From assembly GCA_963082975.1 (NCBI GenBank), contig OY720346.1:68935267-68999266 (forward strand): a DNA stretch of 64,000 nucleotides. The letters run 5' to 3'. Positions 1-11,254 of this stretch are shown here, piece by piece. Positions within the stretch are counted from its first letter, which is position 1. Every line of letters starts with the position of its first letter. The translations under genes were made by a program, and so were the position numbers. The stretch comes from Labia minor. Lineage: Eukaryota; Arthropoda; Insecta; Dermaptera; Spongiphoridae. A model generated the notes under the pieces. The model was given only the letters and a program-made list of their open reading frames with translations. It had not been told where the DNA came from and searched no databases.

Positions 1-1244
1 ACTAATGAATACTAAAATTATGTATTTATATTTTTTTTTAATATCTAAATATCTATTTAATTTATAATTCACTAGACTAATTAATTCATTATTTCCATTC
101 AACCTCCTAATTAGATATTTATTTTTTATGGAAGAATTTATTTTTATTAGTTTTGCGATTGTATTTGTATTTTGATGGACATTTCACGAACGATAGGAAG
201 GGGTTGAGGGTAATCGTGATAGACACCCCTTTTCCTGTACGGTATGATCGGCCGTGCGTGTTTTCGAATTTCCAAATTGTAGATAATAGCAGTGAAGATA
301 ACTCCACAGGAAATTGTATTTAAGGAGGGGATCCGATATTTCAATCTTGACCCATACGTTTTGACATTACTCCCTCGCTCACTTCTTTTCCCCTTTCCCA
401 CCGAATCAAATTCCAACGAAATCGCTGTATTTCTCGAATTCCATTGCATCTTCCTTTCTTCCCCTCCTCATCGACGAAGTATACGTTCGTTTTTGGTCTA
501 ATTAAAATTTTTAGTTATTTTATGACAGGGAATACAGATCTCACCGGCTATAATTTTAATAGAAGTCCCCTTAATTAAAATGTTTAGAACGCAGTGCGAG
601 AATTTATATCTATAGATACTTGTAGCGAAATTATGTTGATTAATCCATTATTCAATGGAGTTAATTCAGAGTTTGGTGTGAGTAGGTGGATGAGTGGGTG
701 AGCAGGGTGGTCGTGGGGGGAGTAGTCAGGTTTGGGGGGTTGCACAGCATCTCTCCTTCGAGGATGAATAAGGTCAGGTCGTGCATGCAAATCAGTTTCT
801 GCGTCAGGGGCACCTGCACACCCAGGGGTCGATAAAGTAGTCTTCGTCTTGTGGTGGGGGTCATTGAAGGGCCAAATGACCACAAGCCGGCCGGGCTCGA
901 CATTTTGGAATGTTCTCCGTTTCGATTTCCATGTCGTCCCCGACAAGGGTAATTATTTATTTCCAACTTGGGACCACTGAGTAAGTGCCACTTAACGGGT
1001 TCGGTCCAATTTTAACGAACTTGGTTTGTTTTGAAGACCAGCAACCCCTTCCAACCCTTGCCTCACCTTCCACCCTTTCCGTCACAGAATTTAGAAATGT
1101 TTATCATGTATTTAATTAAATTTCATCTTATAATAAATTCTTCGTTTTTATTTAATTATACTTAATCATACTATTAAAATCCTATATATTTAAAAATAAA
1201 TTTACTTTTTGGGGAAATACAGAATAAAAAATATATTTTTTATA
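1..1244. other. Intergenic stretch with two mixed-composition islands
   Basis: I recognise no gene. Positions about 120-520 and 660-1090 are richer in G and C than the surroundings and do not recur elsewhere in the window. The first contains AGATAA words and a run of unique sequence around 250-370. The second is G-rich and includes a CATGCAAATC octamer-like word near 785. Open frames here (up to 120 codons) are not convincing: their composition follows the G-rich strand. These islands could be conserved regulatory DNA. The rest, especially 1090-1244, is AT-rich filler. Confidence 0.3.
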
Positions 1245-1749
1245 AATAAGCTGGAGTGTCTCAACTCAACTATCTCGCAAATTTGAATTGGATTAATTAA
1301 CATATATTATATTTAAATTAAATTTAATTAATTATAAATAAAAATTAATAAATAATATTTATTAAATCAACGCATGTTTGACTCTTTGTTGACACCACGT
1401 CACGTGTTGGCGCGTGATTTGCAGTGTTAAAAAATTAATTCTGGTACTTTCAGCGATTCAATCAAGCTGAAATTCTTTATATAGCAGTTTTCTTACAATT
1501 TTTAATCATGAGAAAAACTATCAAACATATATCTTTATTTTTACGGGTACTTTAGAGGAAAAAAAATCTAAACGTTGTAGGTAATGACCCTCTTCCAGTT
1601 GAGCTACATTTTTCAAAAGTTGATAGAAAACTACGAATTTTGAATAATGCCCGTATACCAAATTTCATTATTCTAGCTCAAACCGATTTTGTGTAATCTT
1701 GTCTACATACATACACACATACACACACACACAAAGAGATAGTAAAAAT
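1245..1749 (+). mobile_element. Family A DINE/Helentron-like element, copy A1
   Basis: It starts AATAAGCTGGAGTGTCTC and ends GAGATAGTAAAAAT. A subterminal ACTATCTCGC near the left end is mirrored by GAGATAGT at the right end, with a CA-rich microsatellite in between. This is the layout of DINE-1/HINE derivatives of Helentrons. A1 lacks about 110 bp between the microsatellite and the terminal hairpin that copy A2 keeps. It has no coding capacity and must have been moved in trans. Confidence 0.7.
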
Positions 1750-2700
1750 GGTGATAAGGAGGAATGAAATTAAAGGTAATCAATTCATATTGTCTAGCAA
1801 CTTAATAATATTAAACCTCTTAAATATAATATCAATAATAAGTTTAAATAAAATCGATATATATTTATGATATCCATTATAATAGTTTCAGTTGCAGTCA
1901 ATGCATGCATGCTTCCATCGCCTTTTCCAAGTCCTTTAAAAGCCCATCGATAACAGGTAAAACAAATAAATATCATTTTGACATCTCTTCCATTTTACTC
2001 GAACCCAAAAATTTTTGATATATTACAAAAAAGATGAAAATATCTATTTGACTATAAATCAAATCCCATTCCCCCACACATACCTCTTACCCTGTACATT
2101 GTACAACTTCCCAACCCTTTGAATAGCACAATAAAATATTTCGTCCATTTAACTAAAGATTACCCCTCCGCAAAATTCTATTATCGAGAATAGAAAATTT
2201 TTCATGATCCTTTCTTTCTTTAAGTGTATTTTAGATATATTTTCTTGACATAAACGAATTTTATTTATACCTTTTTTTTTGATTAAAAAATAAATAAATA
2301 TACAAAAAAGTTTGGTTTTTTTTTAATGTTTCTATTTAATATATTTATTTCAGTTCAATTTTGTATTTACTCAAAAATTACATTTCTTTCTATACTTTAA
2401 AATTTACCTAAAAAATTCAACGATCCTTTTATTTTTATTTATTTTTTTTTCAATTTCATGAGATTTTAACTAAATATGAATTGACATTATTTTATATATA
2501 ATTTTAAGGAAGAAGAGAAATAATGGAAAATTGAAATTATATATAAAATGTTTGTAATTGACAGTGCAATGGATGGCCTCTTAAATCATAATAAAATTGT
2601 TCTTAGTCAATATTATATAAGATTTAGTTAATTCACATAAATGTATATTGAAATTATTTTTAAAAAAAAACGTATATTGAATGTAAATTGAATTTATTGT
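1750..2700. other. AT-rich intergenic sequence, nothing recognised
   Basis: Mostly A/T runs and short imperfect repeats. A patch at about 1960-2200 is more mixed in composition but has no recognisable motif set, repeat partner or open frame of interest. Confidence 0.5.
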
Positions 2701-2710
2701 TATATTTATA

Positions 2711-2986
2711 GGAGGCAGCTAGCCGAGCGTGTAGCATAACAATTTTCTACACAAGAAGCCGGCGTTCGATTCCACCTAAGAACAAATTTTTCTAATAAAA
2801 TTCAATTTAACATCTGCTGCCTCCGGTTCCAGAAACTGTCAGTTCCTGGTCTATACATGCGGAAGGCAACGGGAAACCACCGCATTAACATTCCCAAGAA
2901 AAATTATCATGGCTGGAGCTTCTAAGGCTATCCTAGTCATGATGATAGCCAAACTCCGAAACGGAGACGGCACCTTAGAAAGAAGG
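2711..2986 (+). mobile_element. tRNA-derived SINE, family 1
   Basis: The head (GGAGGCAGCTAGCCGAGCG) carries an A-box-like stretch and, about 50 bp on, a B-box-like GTTCGATTCC, the internal Pol III promoter of tRNA-derived SINEs. The body ends in a purine-rich tail. A 10-bp direct repeat TATATTTATA flanks it at 2701-2710 and 2987-2996, as expected for target-primed insertion. Relatives lie at 9703-9975, 44714-44860 and 52751-53033 (minus). Confidence 0.85.
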
Positions 2987-3087
2987 TATATTTATATAAA
3001 CTTAATTAATGTTTATACTATTGTATAGAGTTCAGTAGATAGTTCAAATAAAGAAAAAAGAACTTATTTATTTTACGTGTTTATAAA

Positions 3088-3232
3088 AAAAAAGGTAAAA
3101 TGTTTTTGCGATCAGGCTCTTGAACATTTCCGAATTTTTTTCAATTTTTTCAATATGGTAAATAAGTAAATGACTTTTACACTTATCTTTTTCTTTGTGT
3201 GCCGCGGTAAAAAAAAAAGGTTGAGAATCACT
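3088..3232 (+). mobile_element. Class C hAT MITE, right part (C1)
   Basis: The right end GCCGCGGTA...GGTTGAGAATCACT matches the C-class terminus seen complete at 27578-27873. The shared GGTAAAATG internal module is present. The left terminus is missing, so this is a 5'-truncated copy with no readable target duplication. Confidence 0.7.
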
Positions 3233-5017
3233 TATCTAACCGTTTTGTAAGTTGAAAAAAATGTTTACTATTTAAACAAAATGCATTTTTACTATTTAAT
3301 TTTGGATGCTTTTTAATTTTAAAACAAAAACAATCATATCCAACATAATTTAAGTGTGAAAAACTACCTCTGGGAAATGTCCTCCCCATCCATCAACGTA
3401 TAAATGTAATTGGGTACTGGTGTTTGCCATCATGTTTTGTAGCATGCACATTGGTATTGTCCCAATTTCCCTTTAAGCTCGTTCAAATTGTCGGGTGTAT
3501 CAATAAAAACTTTGCATTTAAGTAATCACACGTGACCTGATCTTTCGGCCTGGGACTACTTTTTTTGGGGAAATCTTAAATCGAAAGTTTTCCAGTTCCA
3601 GACCACTTATGGATATTTAGGAATATACAATTTAGTAAAAGCTGGGGAAAATCAAAGATACGAAGATTTATTAGTCATTTGTAATAAATATCGTCAAACT
3701 CTTTAAATGGTGTGTTGGTGTACTTTTTAATTACTTAAGTGTTTTTTGATTCTAAAATGGGTGACCTTTTCCCATAATCAAATCAAATATTAGAAATTGG
3801 CTTATTTTTTTTTTATTTGATGAAATAATATTAAAATAAATTTTTATTGAAATTGGATAAAGTTTGAAAGGTTGAAACATATTTTGGTCTATAGTATGTC
3901 TGGGGGTGGGGGGGCGATAATAAAGATTTAGTTCCAATTTTTGGAGTCGTTTTCAAAAGATCGAAAAACCATTGAAATGAATGAATGACCATTGAAAAAC
4001 AATGAATGAAAGCGAATGGAAGAAGAGGGGGCGGGGGAGAAAGAAAAAAATGCGATGGCAAATTGGTCACCTCTGCGGAGGACTTAAGACATAACTTTAA
4101 CAGCAACGGCTGGCTGATGGGGTGGTGGTTGACCGACGACAACATTTTCCACCGGCGGGGGGCGTTTTGGGAAATTAGAAAAGTTGGACCATCTGCGAGA
4201 CGTTATGAAAAAGTATTCTATATTATATTTAGATCCAGATGTCGCCTTTTATAGAAAACCAAACCAGCGTGGAAAAAATTTCTTTTCACGGTTACGATCG
4301 ATACAACCAAATCGAGAGTGGAAGGGAGAGGACCGAGTTAAACTATTTCTAATTTGACACATTGGAGTATGGGCATAAAATAAAAATGAATAGAGCATAA
4401 GTTATTCTAAAAAGTGTGGGAGGAGGGGGGAGTGGACATTCATCGCATTTCATCTTCCATCTCACCCTTCTCCTCCATCCGCCATATCACTCTCACCTCA
4501 TTTTGTATAGCATATATTCCTCATATTACATCGTGGAGTGGTTTTCATTAAAACTTTGATCATTAGATCATTTTTGATGTTCAATATAGAAAATAACTTG
4601 CAAAGAGATTTTTTTTCTTTTTTTTTTTTTTGATAGAGGATAAAAAAACTCATATCACATTCCAAACCAAAAGCGTTCCACTTTGGAAAATTGTAAAAAT
4701 CTGTTTTAATCTTCTCAGTCAAGAATTGAAAATTGTAGTAAATTGCTAATAAAGTCATTTTTAATACAACCGTAGATGTAATTGGTTGTATAGAGAGTTG
4801 TAATAAAGGCTATTTCAAAAAACAATAATATCAAGTTAATTTGGTTTGGTTCATTTTTAGAGAAAATCAAAAAAAGATATTTTAAAAACTACATTAAAAA
4901 TATCGAACCATTTTCCTTTTGTTTTATCTTTCGATCTTGTTAGTAGTACTAGTGAAATCTGCATCAATTACATTCCTACATCCATCTTAACAATTTTCAT
5001 TCATTCTTATTTATATT
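3233..5017. other. Intergenic stretch with candidate conserved islands
   Basis: About 3370-3560 is unique-looking and holds TTTGCATTTAAGTAATCA next to a CACGTG E-box at 3529-3534. About 3900-4500 is GC-richer and includes an open frame of 82 codons at 4006-4254 that follows a G-rich strand and matches no family I know. The intervening DNA is AT-rich. No gene is called. Regulatory function is an inference from composition only. Confidence 0.3.
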
Positions 5018-6128
5018 TACTAGCCGTTCCCGGCAGCATACAACTCTTCTTATTGTTATAGGGACAGGCAGCCTTTAGCACGAATTTGATTAATAATAAT
5101 AATTTATAGGAAATTTTGTTTTAAATATTTACAAAACGACACAACGTTTAAATATACAATTATTAACTTTATTCAAATCGTCGGCATATTTTTTTAATTT
5201 GTTTTTTCAATATTTAATTATAAAAAACCAAAATTTAAAAAAATAAGCTGGAGTGTCTCCACTCGACTATCTCGCAATTTGAATTGGATTAAATAACATA
5301 ATATATTATATTTAAATTAAATTTAATTAATTATAAATTATAAATAATAAATATTAAACCAGCGCATGTTTGGCTTTTTATTGATGGCACCATGGCACGT
5401 GTTGGCGCGTGAGATTTGCAGTATTAAAAAATTAATTCTGGTACTTTCAGCGATTCAATCAAGCTGAAATTCTCTCTATATATAGCAGTTTTATACAATT
5501 TGTAATCATGTGAAAAAACTATTAAATATAAATCTTTATTTTTACGGTCACTTTAGGGGGAAAAATATCAAAACGTTGTATGTAATGACCCTCTTCCGGT
5601 TGAGCTACAGTTTTTAAAAGTTGATAGAAAACTACGAATTTTGAATGATTCTAGCTCAAACCGTTTTTGAATAATCTTGTCTACATACACACACACAGAC
5701 AAACATTTTTCTCAATCTTAGTGAAAATGATTCAGGAACCTTCAAAACGTATAAAAACATCAAAATCTCAACATCGAAAATTTTCGTGATCGCAATACTA
5801 TCTCTTACGAGATAGTAAAAATGAAGTTTGTACAAATTAATAATTTTGATAGGTTTCTTTTTGGGTTTATTATATGTTTAATAAATTCTCTTTTATGATA
5901 AAAAATATTATTAATCTCAAATTGTATATAAATTTAAAAATTAGAATTATCAATTTGTATTTCAAATTTTTTTTAATTTTAAATTCTCAAAAAATTGTAA
6001 ATTGTAAAATTCTAAATTTATAACTAACTACATAATGTTACAGACATTTCATACATACATACATACATATGAAATTAAAATGTATATTGATAATACCTAC
6101 TTCTCTTGCTTTAGTCGACCTATCTGTC
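5018..6128 (+). repeat. Family K repeat, copy K1, split by element A2
   Basis: The left part begins TACTAGCCGTTCCCGGC, as at 39527. The right part, after A2, has AAATTAATAATTTTGATA and then a GTTACAGACATTTCATACAT stretch, also as in the 39.6 kb copy. The two halves therefore look like one K element interrupted by A2 at 5242-5822. K does not look coding. Its class is unknown, but the hairpin-rich start resembles Helitron-related non-autonomous repeats. Confidence 0.55.
5242..5822 (+). mobile_element. Family A DINE/Helentron-like element, copy A2
   Basis: This is the clearest family A copy: AATAAGCTGGAGTG start, hairpin GAGTG-TCTC-CACTC, subterminal ACTATCTCGC, AT-rich block, unique core with GTACTTTCAGCGATT, CA microsatellite, and the terminal hairpin ACTATCTC-TTAC-GAGATAGT followed by AAAAAT. 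There is no target duplication, as expected for rolling-circle elements. It sits inside repeat K1, so it is younger than K1. Confidence 0.75.
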
Positions 6129-6957
6129 TTTTTATTATCTCGCCAGAGATAGTATTGCGATCACGAATATTTTCGATGTTGAGATTTTGATGTTTTTATA
6201 GGTTTTGAAGGTTCCTGAATCATTTTCACTAAGGTTGAGAAAAATGTCTGTGTATGTGTGTGTGTGTGTATATAGACAAGATTACGCAAAAATGGTTTGA
6301 GCTAGAATCATGAAATTTGGTACAGGGGCATTATTCAAAATTTGTAGTTTTCTATCAACTTTTGAGAATTGTAGCTCAACCAGAAGATGGTTATTACCTA
6401 TAACGTTTTGATTATTTTTCTTCTAAAGTGACCGTAAAAATAAAGATATATGTTTGATAGTTTTTCACATGATTAATAATTGTATAAAACTGCTATATAT
6501 AGAATTTCAGCTAGATTGAATCGCTGAAAGTACCAGAAAGTACCAGCATTTTTTTTTTTTAATTTTCCAATTAAGATCTACATCTGCCCTTTCTTTAGGC
6601 AACAATAAATCGTTTACAATATATTTACAATATAATGGAAAGGAGAAATAGGGAGTATTAGGTAGTACTCGGCTCGGCTATTTGCACGATAGAGTAATTT
6701 TTAACACTGCAAATCTCACGCGCCAACACGTGACGTGGTGTCATCAACAAAGAGCCAAACATGCGTTGATTTAATAAATATTATATATTAATTTTAATTT
6801 ATACTTTATAATTAATTAAATTTAATTTAAATATAATATATTATGTTATTTAATCCAATTCAAATTGCGAGATAGTCGAGTGGAGACACTCCAACTTATG
6901 CCAATTGGTTTTCCCTTAAATAATTTTTATTTTTTTATTTTTCATTAGTCTTTCTTT
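6129..6957 (-). mobile_element. Family A element, copy A3 with private insert and shared flank
   Basis: Inverted relative to A2. The terminal hairpin lies at 6131-6155 and the AATAAG-type end near 6899. Compared with A5, it carries about 160 extra bases at roughly 6547-6708 between ACCAG and TTTTTAACACTGC. Similarity to A5 continues about 57 bp beyond the usual end, from GCCAATTGGTTTTCCC to 6957. Confidence 0.7.
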
Positions 6958-8164
6958 CTTTGTCCATTTGAACTTCGTTCCCCTCTTATAATTATTAATT
7001 AAAAAAATATTATTATGTTATTAAATTAAACAATAAATATAATGAAATTTTTAACCATCTTTTCCAATCTTTCATTGGATAATCCTATGGAATTGATGAT
7101 AAATTCACATTTATACTAAGATTTCTGAGTATTTTTATTTATTTATTTATTCTTGTTTAAATTTCTTATTTTTCAATTAATTTTCTATTTTTCTGCTTCA
7201 TTTTTATTTATTTTTGTAGATTTGTGTATATTTTTGGAATGGTAAATAAACCAAACGAAAACCACCTCCCAGGCAAAGTAGAATTGGACGTCTTTTAAGG
7301 TTGAAGGAAGGGAGATTGGACCCAAGCAACTGCTCTTTAATAATGGACTCGCTAATAACGAACTAAATATCTATTTTAATTATAAATTAATCGCAGTTGG
7401 TTTTAAGTTTGCCAAACTCACTTTAAGAGCCTCTCTAGCGAATTGGTAAAATTCAAACAAAGTTTTACTTTTCCACAGACTTTTTAATGATTTTATTAAT
7501 TATTCACTATCAATCTTTTTTCTGTTGGAGGGGCGGGGTAGTGGCAGAAAGACGGACTTTAATGTTTAAAACATTGTGACAAAATGATTTCAGCAATTGC
7601 AAAACAAGATTTATCTCTCCACAATGGATTTGCTTATATTTTACCCATCCACTCACTAATTCATTTCTAAAAGGCTATCAAATTAAAATGCAAATGGAGC
7701 GCATATAAAATTTAGAAACGAGACAGAATTAAAAACTTATTCAATTTTTTTTTCTTCTATTTTTACTCTTATGGGTTAATAAAATATTTTTTTTTTTTAA
7801 AAAAAAAAAGAGGGAGGGTAAAAGTTTAACTGAGAATAAAAGTTGAGTCTTTAAAAAATACATCTACGTTGAAGGGTTGGGAGAGGAGAAGGAAAATAGA
7901 ATAATAAAAAGAAAAAAAAAACTTAATATTTTTTTTCATTAGAAGAAAAAATTCGTTAGTCCATTAATGAAAATTGAAATTTCTACTTCATTTTATAATA
8001 GAAATGGTAGTATATTAATAAATTAATGGGGGAAATCTATTTCGAAAGAGGAAAAAAAGGGACATGATCATTTCTTCCAAGTTTCAATAAATTTGAAATC
8101 TGAAGAATTTTGAGAATCCAATTCATCAATAATTAATTTGATTTGAAAACACATTGTGATTATA
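6958..8164. other. AT-rich intergenic sequence with one mixed island
   Basis: Positions about 7230-7480 look unique and moderately complex, with TAATTA-like homeodomain words; they are a weak candidate for conserved non-coding DNA. The remainder is poly-A/T-rich. No coding frame or repeat partner was recognised. Confidence 0.35.
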
Positions 8165-8166
8165 TA

Positions 8167-8900
8167 CTAGGTCAGTTAAAAAGAAAAGGTGAATTTTGAA
8201 TTTTCGCGGGTTGTATATATTCGATTATCGAATATTTTTTTTTGTTATGTTGGACAACATATGTTGACATTATTAGCCATTTTGGATTAGTAGTTTGTTT
8301 TGACAACTGAAAAAGTTAGTCATGTTTTTGTGTGTTCTTCGATTTTTTACTTTAAAAAAATTGATAAAATTGGAATGAAGTGCTCCAACGCACTTAAAAT
8401 GTTGACTGAAATTGGGCGAGTCTACTTTGTATCAAAAAAATGTTTATAAGTGGTACAAGCGACCGAAAAAAGCACTCCAAGTTCGATCAAATGTGAATGT
8501 TTTGCTTACTGTTTTCTTCGATTACAATAGCGTGGTGCATCATGAATCATGAGTTCTGTCGTACTGTTAATAAGGATTACTACAAGGAAGTTATGCAACG
8601 TTTGCGTGAAGCAATACGCCTCAAACGATTGGAATTGTGGAAAAACAAATCATGGAAAATGGACCAGCACAAACATCCTTGCTTGTTCGTGATTTTTTGG
8701 CCAAAAACAACACCGTAATCATGACTCCACCACCGTATTCACCAGATTTGGCTCCCTGCTTTGACGATTGGAAGAAGCACTTTCATAAGTGCATTATATC
8801 TGAGGGGCATTACTTTGAAGGGGACAAAATGGATATTGATGACTAATTAAATCCTTTTCGAAATAATTCCAAATTCACCTTTTCTTTTGAACAAACCTCG
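8167..8900 (+). mobile_element. Mariner element, internally deleted
   Basis: The inverted ends match over about 30 bp (right end read inward: CGAGGTTTGTTCAAAAGAAA) and TA dinucleotides flank both sides. The length is 734 bp against about 1.3 kb for a full mariner. It contains transposase remnants. The same ends occur on the 260-bp derivative at 13936-14195. Confidence 0.88.
8375..8846 (+). pseudogene. Mariner transposase remnant
   Basis: The family cuts and pastes its own DNA at TA sites using a DD34D catalytic core. The N-terminal piece (KCSNALKMLTE, from 8375) resembles the HTH region. The frame then jumps to a catalytic-domain stretch with LLTVFF and a DYN-type first aspartate region near 8510. 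The HHDNAPAH-like second motif is altered (around 8650-8670). PPYSPDLAP, holding the third aspartate, is intact near 8727-8753. The C-terminus HKCIISEGHYFEGDKMDI is close to the family's usual end. Several frame changes and a deletion of most of the region between HTH and core make it non-functional. Call is firm; subfamily is not assigned. Confidence 0.88.
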
Positions 8901-8902
8901 TA

Positions 8903-9542
8903 TTTTATCCATTTTTTATCCGCCTGTATGTGTGGAAATGTATTTCTTTCTACAATACAATTCAGATTGAAATTTATTTAAATTGAATGATAATTCCCCC
9001 CTCCTTTTCCTCGTTTTCGTCTTTGCAGTAGCAATAAAAAAGAGCGATTCTATCAAAAAAAAAGAGGGGTCCATTTTCTTGGTGAGTTGAAACTTTTCAA
9101 GGGTGTTTTTTTTTAATTCTTCTTTCGCGGATGACTATTGATCTCAGAAACCCTTCCACCCCCTTTCACCCCAATGGGGGATGATGAAGTGTACGCCGTC
9201 CTGTTGAATCATCGACAGATCGCCCTCTTAGCCTGTCAGAACTTAAGTAGAAAATTTATGCGAGCGCCATTCATTCCCGTTCCTGCCTCTCGTTGTTTAA
9301 CTCCATCTCCTCCCTTATCCCCTCCATCCCCCTCCTTCATTCATCTTCTAAAAAAAAACTATACTGGTGTTTTCAACCTGTGATTATCATTCCACCTTCC
9401 CTTGGTTTTTTTTTTCTATTTTCTTTCTTTTTTTTCATTCTCCCTTGCATTGCTTCATTGTTTATTTTTTTCTTCCAATTTTCATTCTACAAGGAAGACA
9501 GGCAGCCACTCATGTCTTTTCATTCATTTTTCTTTTAATTCC
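8903..9542. other. Mixed island followed by a pyrimidine-rich tract
   Basis: About 9060-9270 is unique-looking, with GTACGCCGTCCTGTTGAATC and further complex sequence. The 81-codon frame at 9138-9383 crosses it but ends in a pyrimidine tract and has no known domain. Positions 9290-9540 are a C/T-rich strand asymmetry tract; hydrophobic-looking open frames over it are composition artefacts. Confidence 0.35.
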
Positions 9543-9550
9543 TCCAAAAC

Positions 9551-10104
9551 TAGTGGTGTATTGGGAGGGGAACGCGGGGGAACGACGTTCCCTTACCTTT
9601 TTTCAATACCGGAACGCGTTCCAGTACTTTTTCATGTCCCGACAACTCCCACTTAAATCTACTGTTAGAATATCTTTTTTAGTGTTCGTTAATATTTTTT
9701 CTGTGGCAGCATGGCTGAGTGGGTAGAGTACTAGATTTCTACACAGGAAGCCTGAGTTCGAATCCCAGCATAGAATTCAAGATTATATATTTATTTAATT
9801 AATAAATAATAAATAAATAAATATAAAAATTTAATTCAAATTTAACATCGGCTGCCCCACCGAAGAAGGCAAGGGGAAACCACTTCGGTCAAATTTTCCC
9901 ATGAACACCCTATGACTCCTGTGGAGTTATTAGGGCCACGACACTTCCGCTAGGAAGTTATCGACAACGAAGAAGAATATTTTTTCTATAGTAAGAATAG
10001 GAAAAAATAAAAACTTATAAGGAAAAAAAATAGTTTGCTGAAAATAGGACTTTTTTGCTCCCACTATGCGTTCCCTTACTTCTTATTTTACCAATACATC
10101 ACTG
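9551..10104 (+). mobile_element. Class N hAT MITE (N1) carrying a SINE
   Basis: The ends (T)AGTGGTGTATTGG and CCAATACATCACTG are inverted repeats. An 8-bp duplication TCCAAAAC lies at 9543-9550 and 10105-10112, diagnostic of hAT-type insertion. Without the SINE and its duplication the element is about 269 bp, matching N2 (266 bp) at 55205-55470. Open frames of up to 119 codons across it are shared by chance with N2 and show no domain. Confidence 0.88.
9703..9975 (+). mobile_element. tRNA-derived SINE, family 1, nested in N1
   Basis: The head GGCAGCATGGCTGAGTGGGT contains a good A box, and GAGTTCGAATCCC a near-perfect B box. The tail is GAAGAAG. A 12-bp direct repeat AATATTTTTTCT flanks it at 9691-9702 and 9976-9987. 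The uninterrupted site is seen in N2 (around 55340), which confirms the insertion borders. Confidence 0.92.
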
Positions 10105-10112
10105 TCCAAAAC

Positions 10113-10627
10113 TCAATTATTATTAATAATAACTACCCTAATACTAAATCTTTATATCTCTCAAAAGTTAATAACATGTAAGCTTGTTTTTGTTTTCATT
10201 TCATTTCTCTTTTATTTATTTATTTATTTTTCAGTTTTTTTTTTGCCCGACTGACATCCTGAATTACTAGAAGAAAAATTATTTTCCTATATCATCACTC
10301 CTTTTATATTCCTATGTATTTAAAAATAATAACTAAATAAAACACTTTTATTTCAACTCAAAAATTCATTTTTTAATAACCATTGAACATCTACAATATA
10401 AACACAAATATTTTTTTTTTAAGTTTCAGTTTTCCTAGCTTAAAAATAGGAGATTTGATTTTATTTATTAATATATTTAATCACATTTTTAATAAAATCG
10501 ATCCTTTAAGATCAGAGGATCAAGATTATAAATTATTTGTATTATTTTTGAAAAAAAAAAAATTACAAAAGTTTTCATACTTATATTTATCTACTTATAT
10601 ATAATTTTAATGTTTAACAATATTATT
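10113..10627. other. AT-rich sequence, nothing recognised
   Basis: Dominated by A/T runs. The two open frames of about 60-70 codons here are low-complexity and not considered genes. Confidence 0.55.
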
Positions 10628-11254
10628 AATAAGTTGACCTGTGGTCAGGTCCGAACCGACCGACGGTTTGAAGTAAATTAATTTCCAGCTACAGAAACAA
10701 TTTCAAATAATTTTAATATATATATTAATGTAATAAAAAACAGATAGGCATACATAAATAATAAATATAAACATTTTAAATTTTATTTTATTTATAATAT
10801 ATATGCAAGACCAGGCTGTGACGTCATGAATGGCTGGTTGACGTCATATAATTTTAAATCAAGAAAAAACTAATAAATATGATTTTCTCGATGATAAAAC
10901 CAATACAAAGTGTATGATTCGTGGTGATATATAAAAAAAATCTCCTCATGTGAAATTTGGTGTGAAAATAACCCTTCCCTTCCTATCGTCGATCGCTAAT
11001 ACTACCACTTCCGGTTTCCGGATTTGCACCAAAAGTTGATCAATTCATCCCACTGATGCATTAAGTAAATATACCAAATTTCATCAAAATCCGTTCAGCC
11101 GTTCAGGCTGTACACATCTATACGGACGGACAGACGGCCGGACGGACAGACATCATTCTGAAAATGCATGATTCGTGGAGATATGTAAAAATCTCCACAT
11201 GTGAAATTTAGTGTGAAAATAATACCCCCCTTACTATCGTCGGTCGGTAAAAAT
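10628..11254 (+). mobile_element. Family B DINE/Helentron-like element, copy B1
   Basis: Start AATAAGTTGACCTGTGGTC, where GACCTG-TGGT-CAGGTC forms a perfect 6-bp hairpin, then subterminal ACCGACCGACG. The end is CGTCGGTCGGTAAAAAT, so the 11-bp motif is repeated inverted. A GGACGGACAGACGG simple stretch lies inside. Two TGACGTCA sites occur at 10819-10826 and 10839-10846. Non-coding; full-length relatives at 20092-20726 (minus) and 41693-42315. Confidence 0.78.

Noticed and set aside
584-966. 101- and 120-codon minus-strand frames
   Set aside because: Two frames on the same strand over a G-rich tract; peptides are P/T/H-rich with no recognisable domain.
5242-6900. A single 1.66-kb fold-back transposon with 600-bp arms
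   Set aside because: The arms are independent family A copies (single copies occur elsewhere) and the middle matches family K.
9367-9726. 119-codon frame, partly similar to one at 55090-55398
   Set aside because: The similarity is only where both cross a class N MITE (the stretch around YWEGNAGERRSLTFFQYRN). A shared non-coding repeat explains it.
9703-9775. Functional tRNA gene at the A/B-box match
   Set aside because: Target duplication, downstream body and GAAGAAG tail show it is a SINE head.
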